A DNA stretch of 6,062 nucleotides from an uncultured Ruminococcus sp. (GTDB lineage: Bacteria; Bacillota; Clostridia; Oscillospirales; Ruminococcaceae): NCBI GenBank assembly GCA_946404705.1, contig CAMJES010000141.1:1-6062 (forward strand). The letters run 5' to 3'. Position 1 is the stretch's first letter. Every line of letters starts with the position of its first letter. The notes beneath the pieces are model-generated. The model saw nothing but the letters and a program-made list of their open reading frames with translations. It had not been told where the DNA came from and made no database searches. Made by a program: the position numbers and the translations under genes. Shown in pieces: positions 5,891-6,062 of this stretch.

Positions 5891-6062
5891 GCGGTAATTT
5901 GTGTTTTAGCTGTTCGAAAGCGTTTGAAGCGGTTTTTGGCAACACCGCACAATGCCGCCAATAAATTCTCACAAATCAAGTTAAACGCATAAAGCTCTGT
6001 AACGAGCATACTGCCTCTGTAAACCTGTTTGCAGGCGCACTTTATCAAGCCGTCAGAGATTT
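5891..6062 (-). other. Hairpin-rich stretch with no supported gene
   Basis: Nothing here can be named. The minus strand has an open frame (6048 down to 5842; a likelier ATG start is at 6009, giving 55 residues) that reads through the terminator-like hairpin and into the palindrome, so it is probably not a real gene. A weak AGAGG lies 4 nt before that ATG. Small stems are visible: CCTG/CAGG near 6025-6036, GCTC/GAGC near 5994-6007, and GCGGT/ACCGC near 5929-5948. With the terminator just downstream, the segment could be the 3' part of a small RNA, a 3' untranslated region, or a multicopy repeat. It is not a tRNA and I do not recognise an RNA family. Confidence 0.3.

Noticed and set aside
5912..5930. 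A TTCGAA motif resembling a tRNA T-loop
   Set aside because: No 5-bp T-stem, anticodon arm or acceptor stem can be formed around it on either strand.
5715..5972. An 85-codon open frame on the minus strand
   Set aside because: It reads straight through the terminator hairpin and the palindrome, is Phe/Arg-rich and lacks a ribosome-binding site. It is more likely the translation of a repeat.

Overview
The window looks like one end of a draft or metagenome-assembled contig from a low-to-mid GC Gram-positive gut bacterium, probably a Ruminococcus-like member of the Oscillospiraceae (Clostridia). This is an inference. It rests on strong GGAGG ribosome-binding sites, TATAAT/TGnTATAAT promoters, non-ATG starts on several genes, a 556-residue clostridial-type formate-tetrahydrofolate ligase, and a LacI-type sensor fused to GGDEF. 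The first 48 bases are not genomic: they match the Illumina P7/TruSeq Read 2 adapter with a 10-base index, so the biological sequence starts at 49.

All recognised genes are on the minus strand, so transcription runs from high to low coordinates. Reading that way: 5589-6062 has no gene I can support. It holds a terminator-like hairpin (5851-5890), a 102-bp imperfect palindrome that looks like a MITE or similar mobile repeat (5747-5848), and a strong promoter (5621-5649). Next come a 631-residue protein with a LacI-type periplasmic-binding fold, an unassigned middle region and an intact GGDEF domain (3693-5588, GTG start); murA, for the first committed step of peptidoglycan synthesis (2143-3429, TTG start); and fhs, formate-tetrahydrofolate ligase (342-2012, ATG start). 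Last is a 33-residue hydrophobic peptide gene (50-151, GTG start), which ends next to the adapter.

The genes look like separate transcription units, not an operon. murA has its own extended -10 promoter and about 120 nt of leader. murA and fhs each end in a good intrinsic terminator, and the small peptide has a near-consensus promoter whose -35 box lies just past the fhs terminator. fhs and murA are housekeeping genes. The sensor-cyclase probably links a cytoplasmic small ligand, perhaps a sugar, to cyclic di-GMP. I see no defence island, CRISPR array, tRNA, rRNA or clear new multi-gene system. The least explained items are the small peptide gene, the palindromic element, and the hairpin-rich stretch at the right edge.
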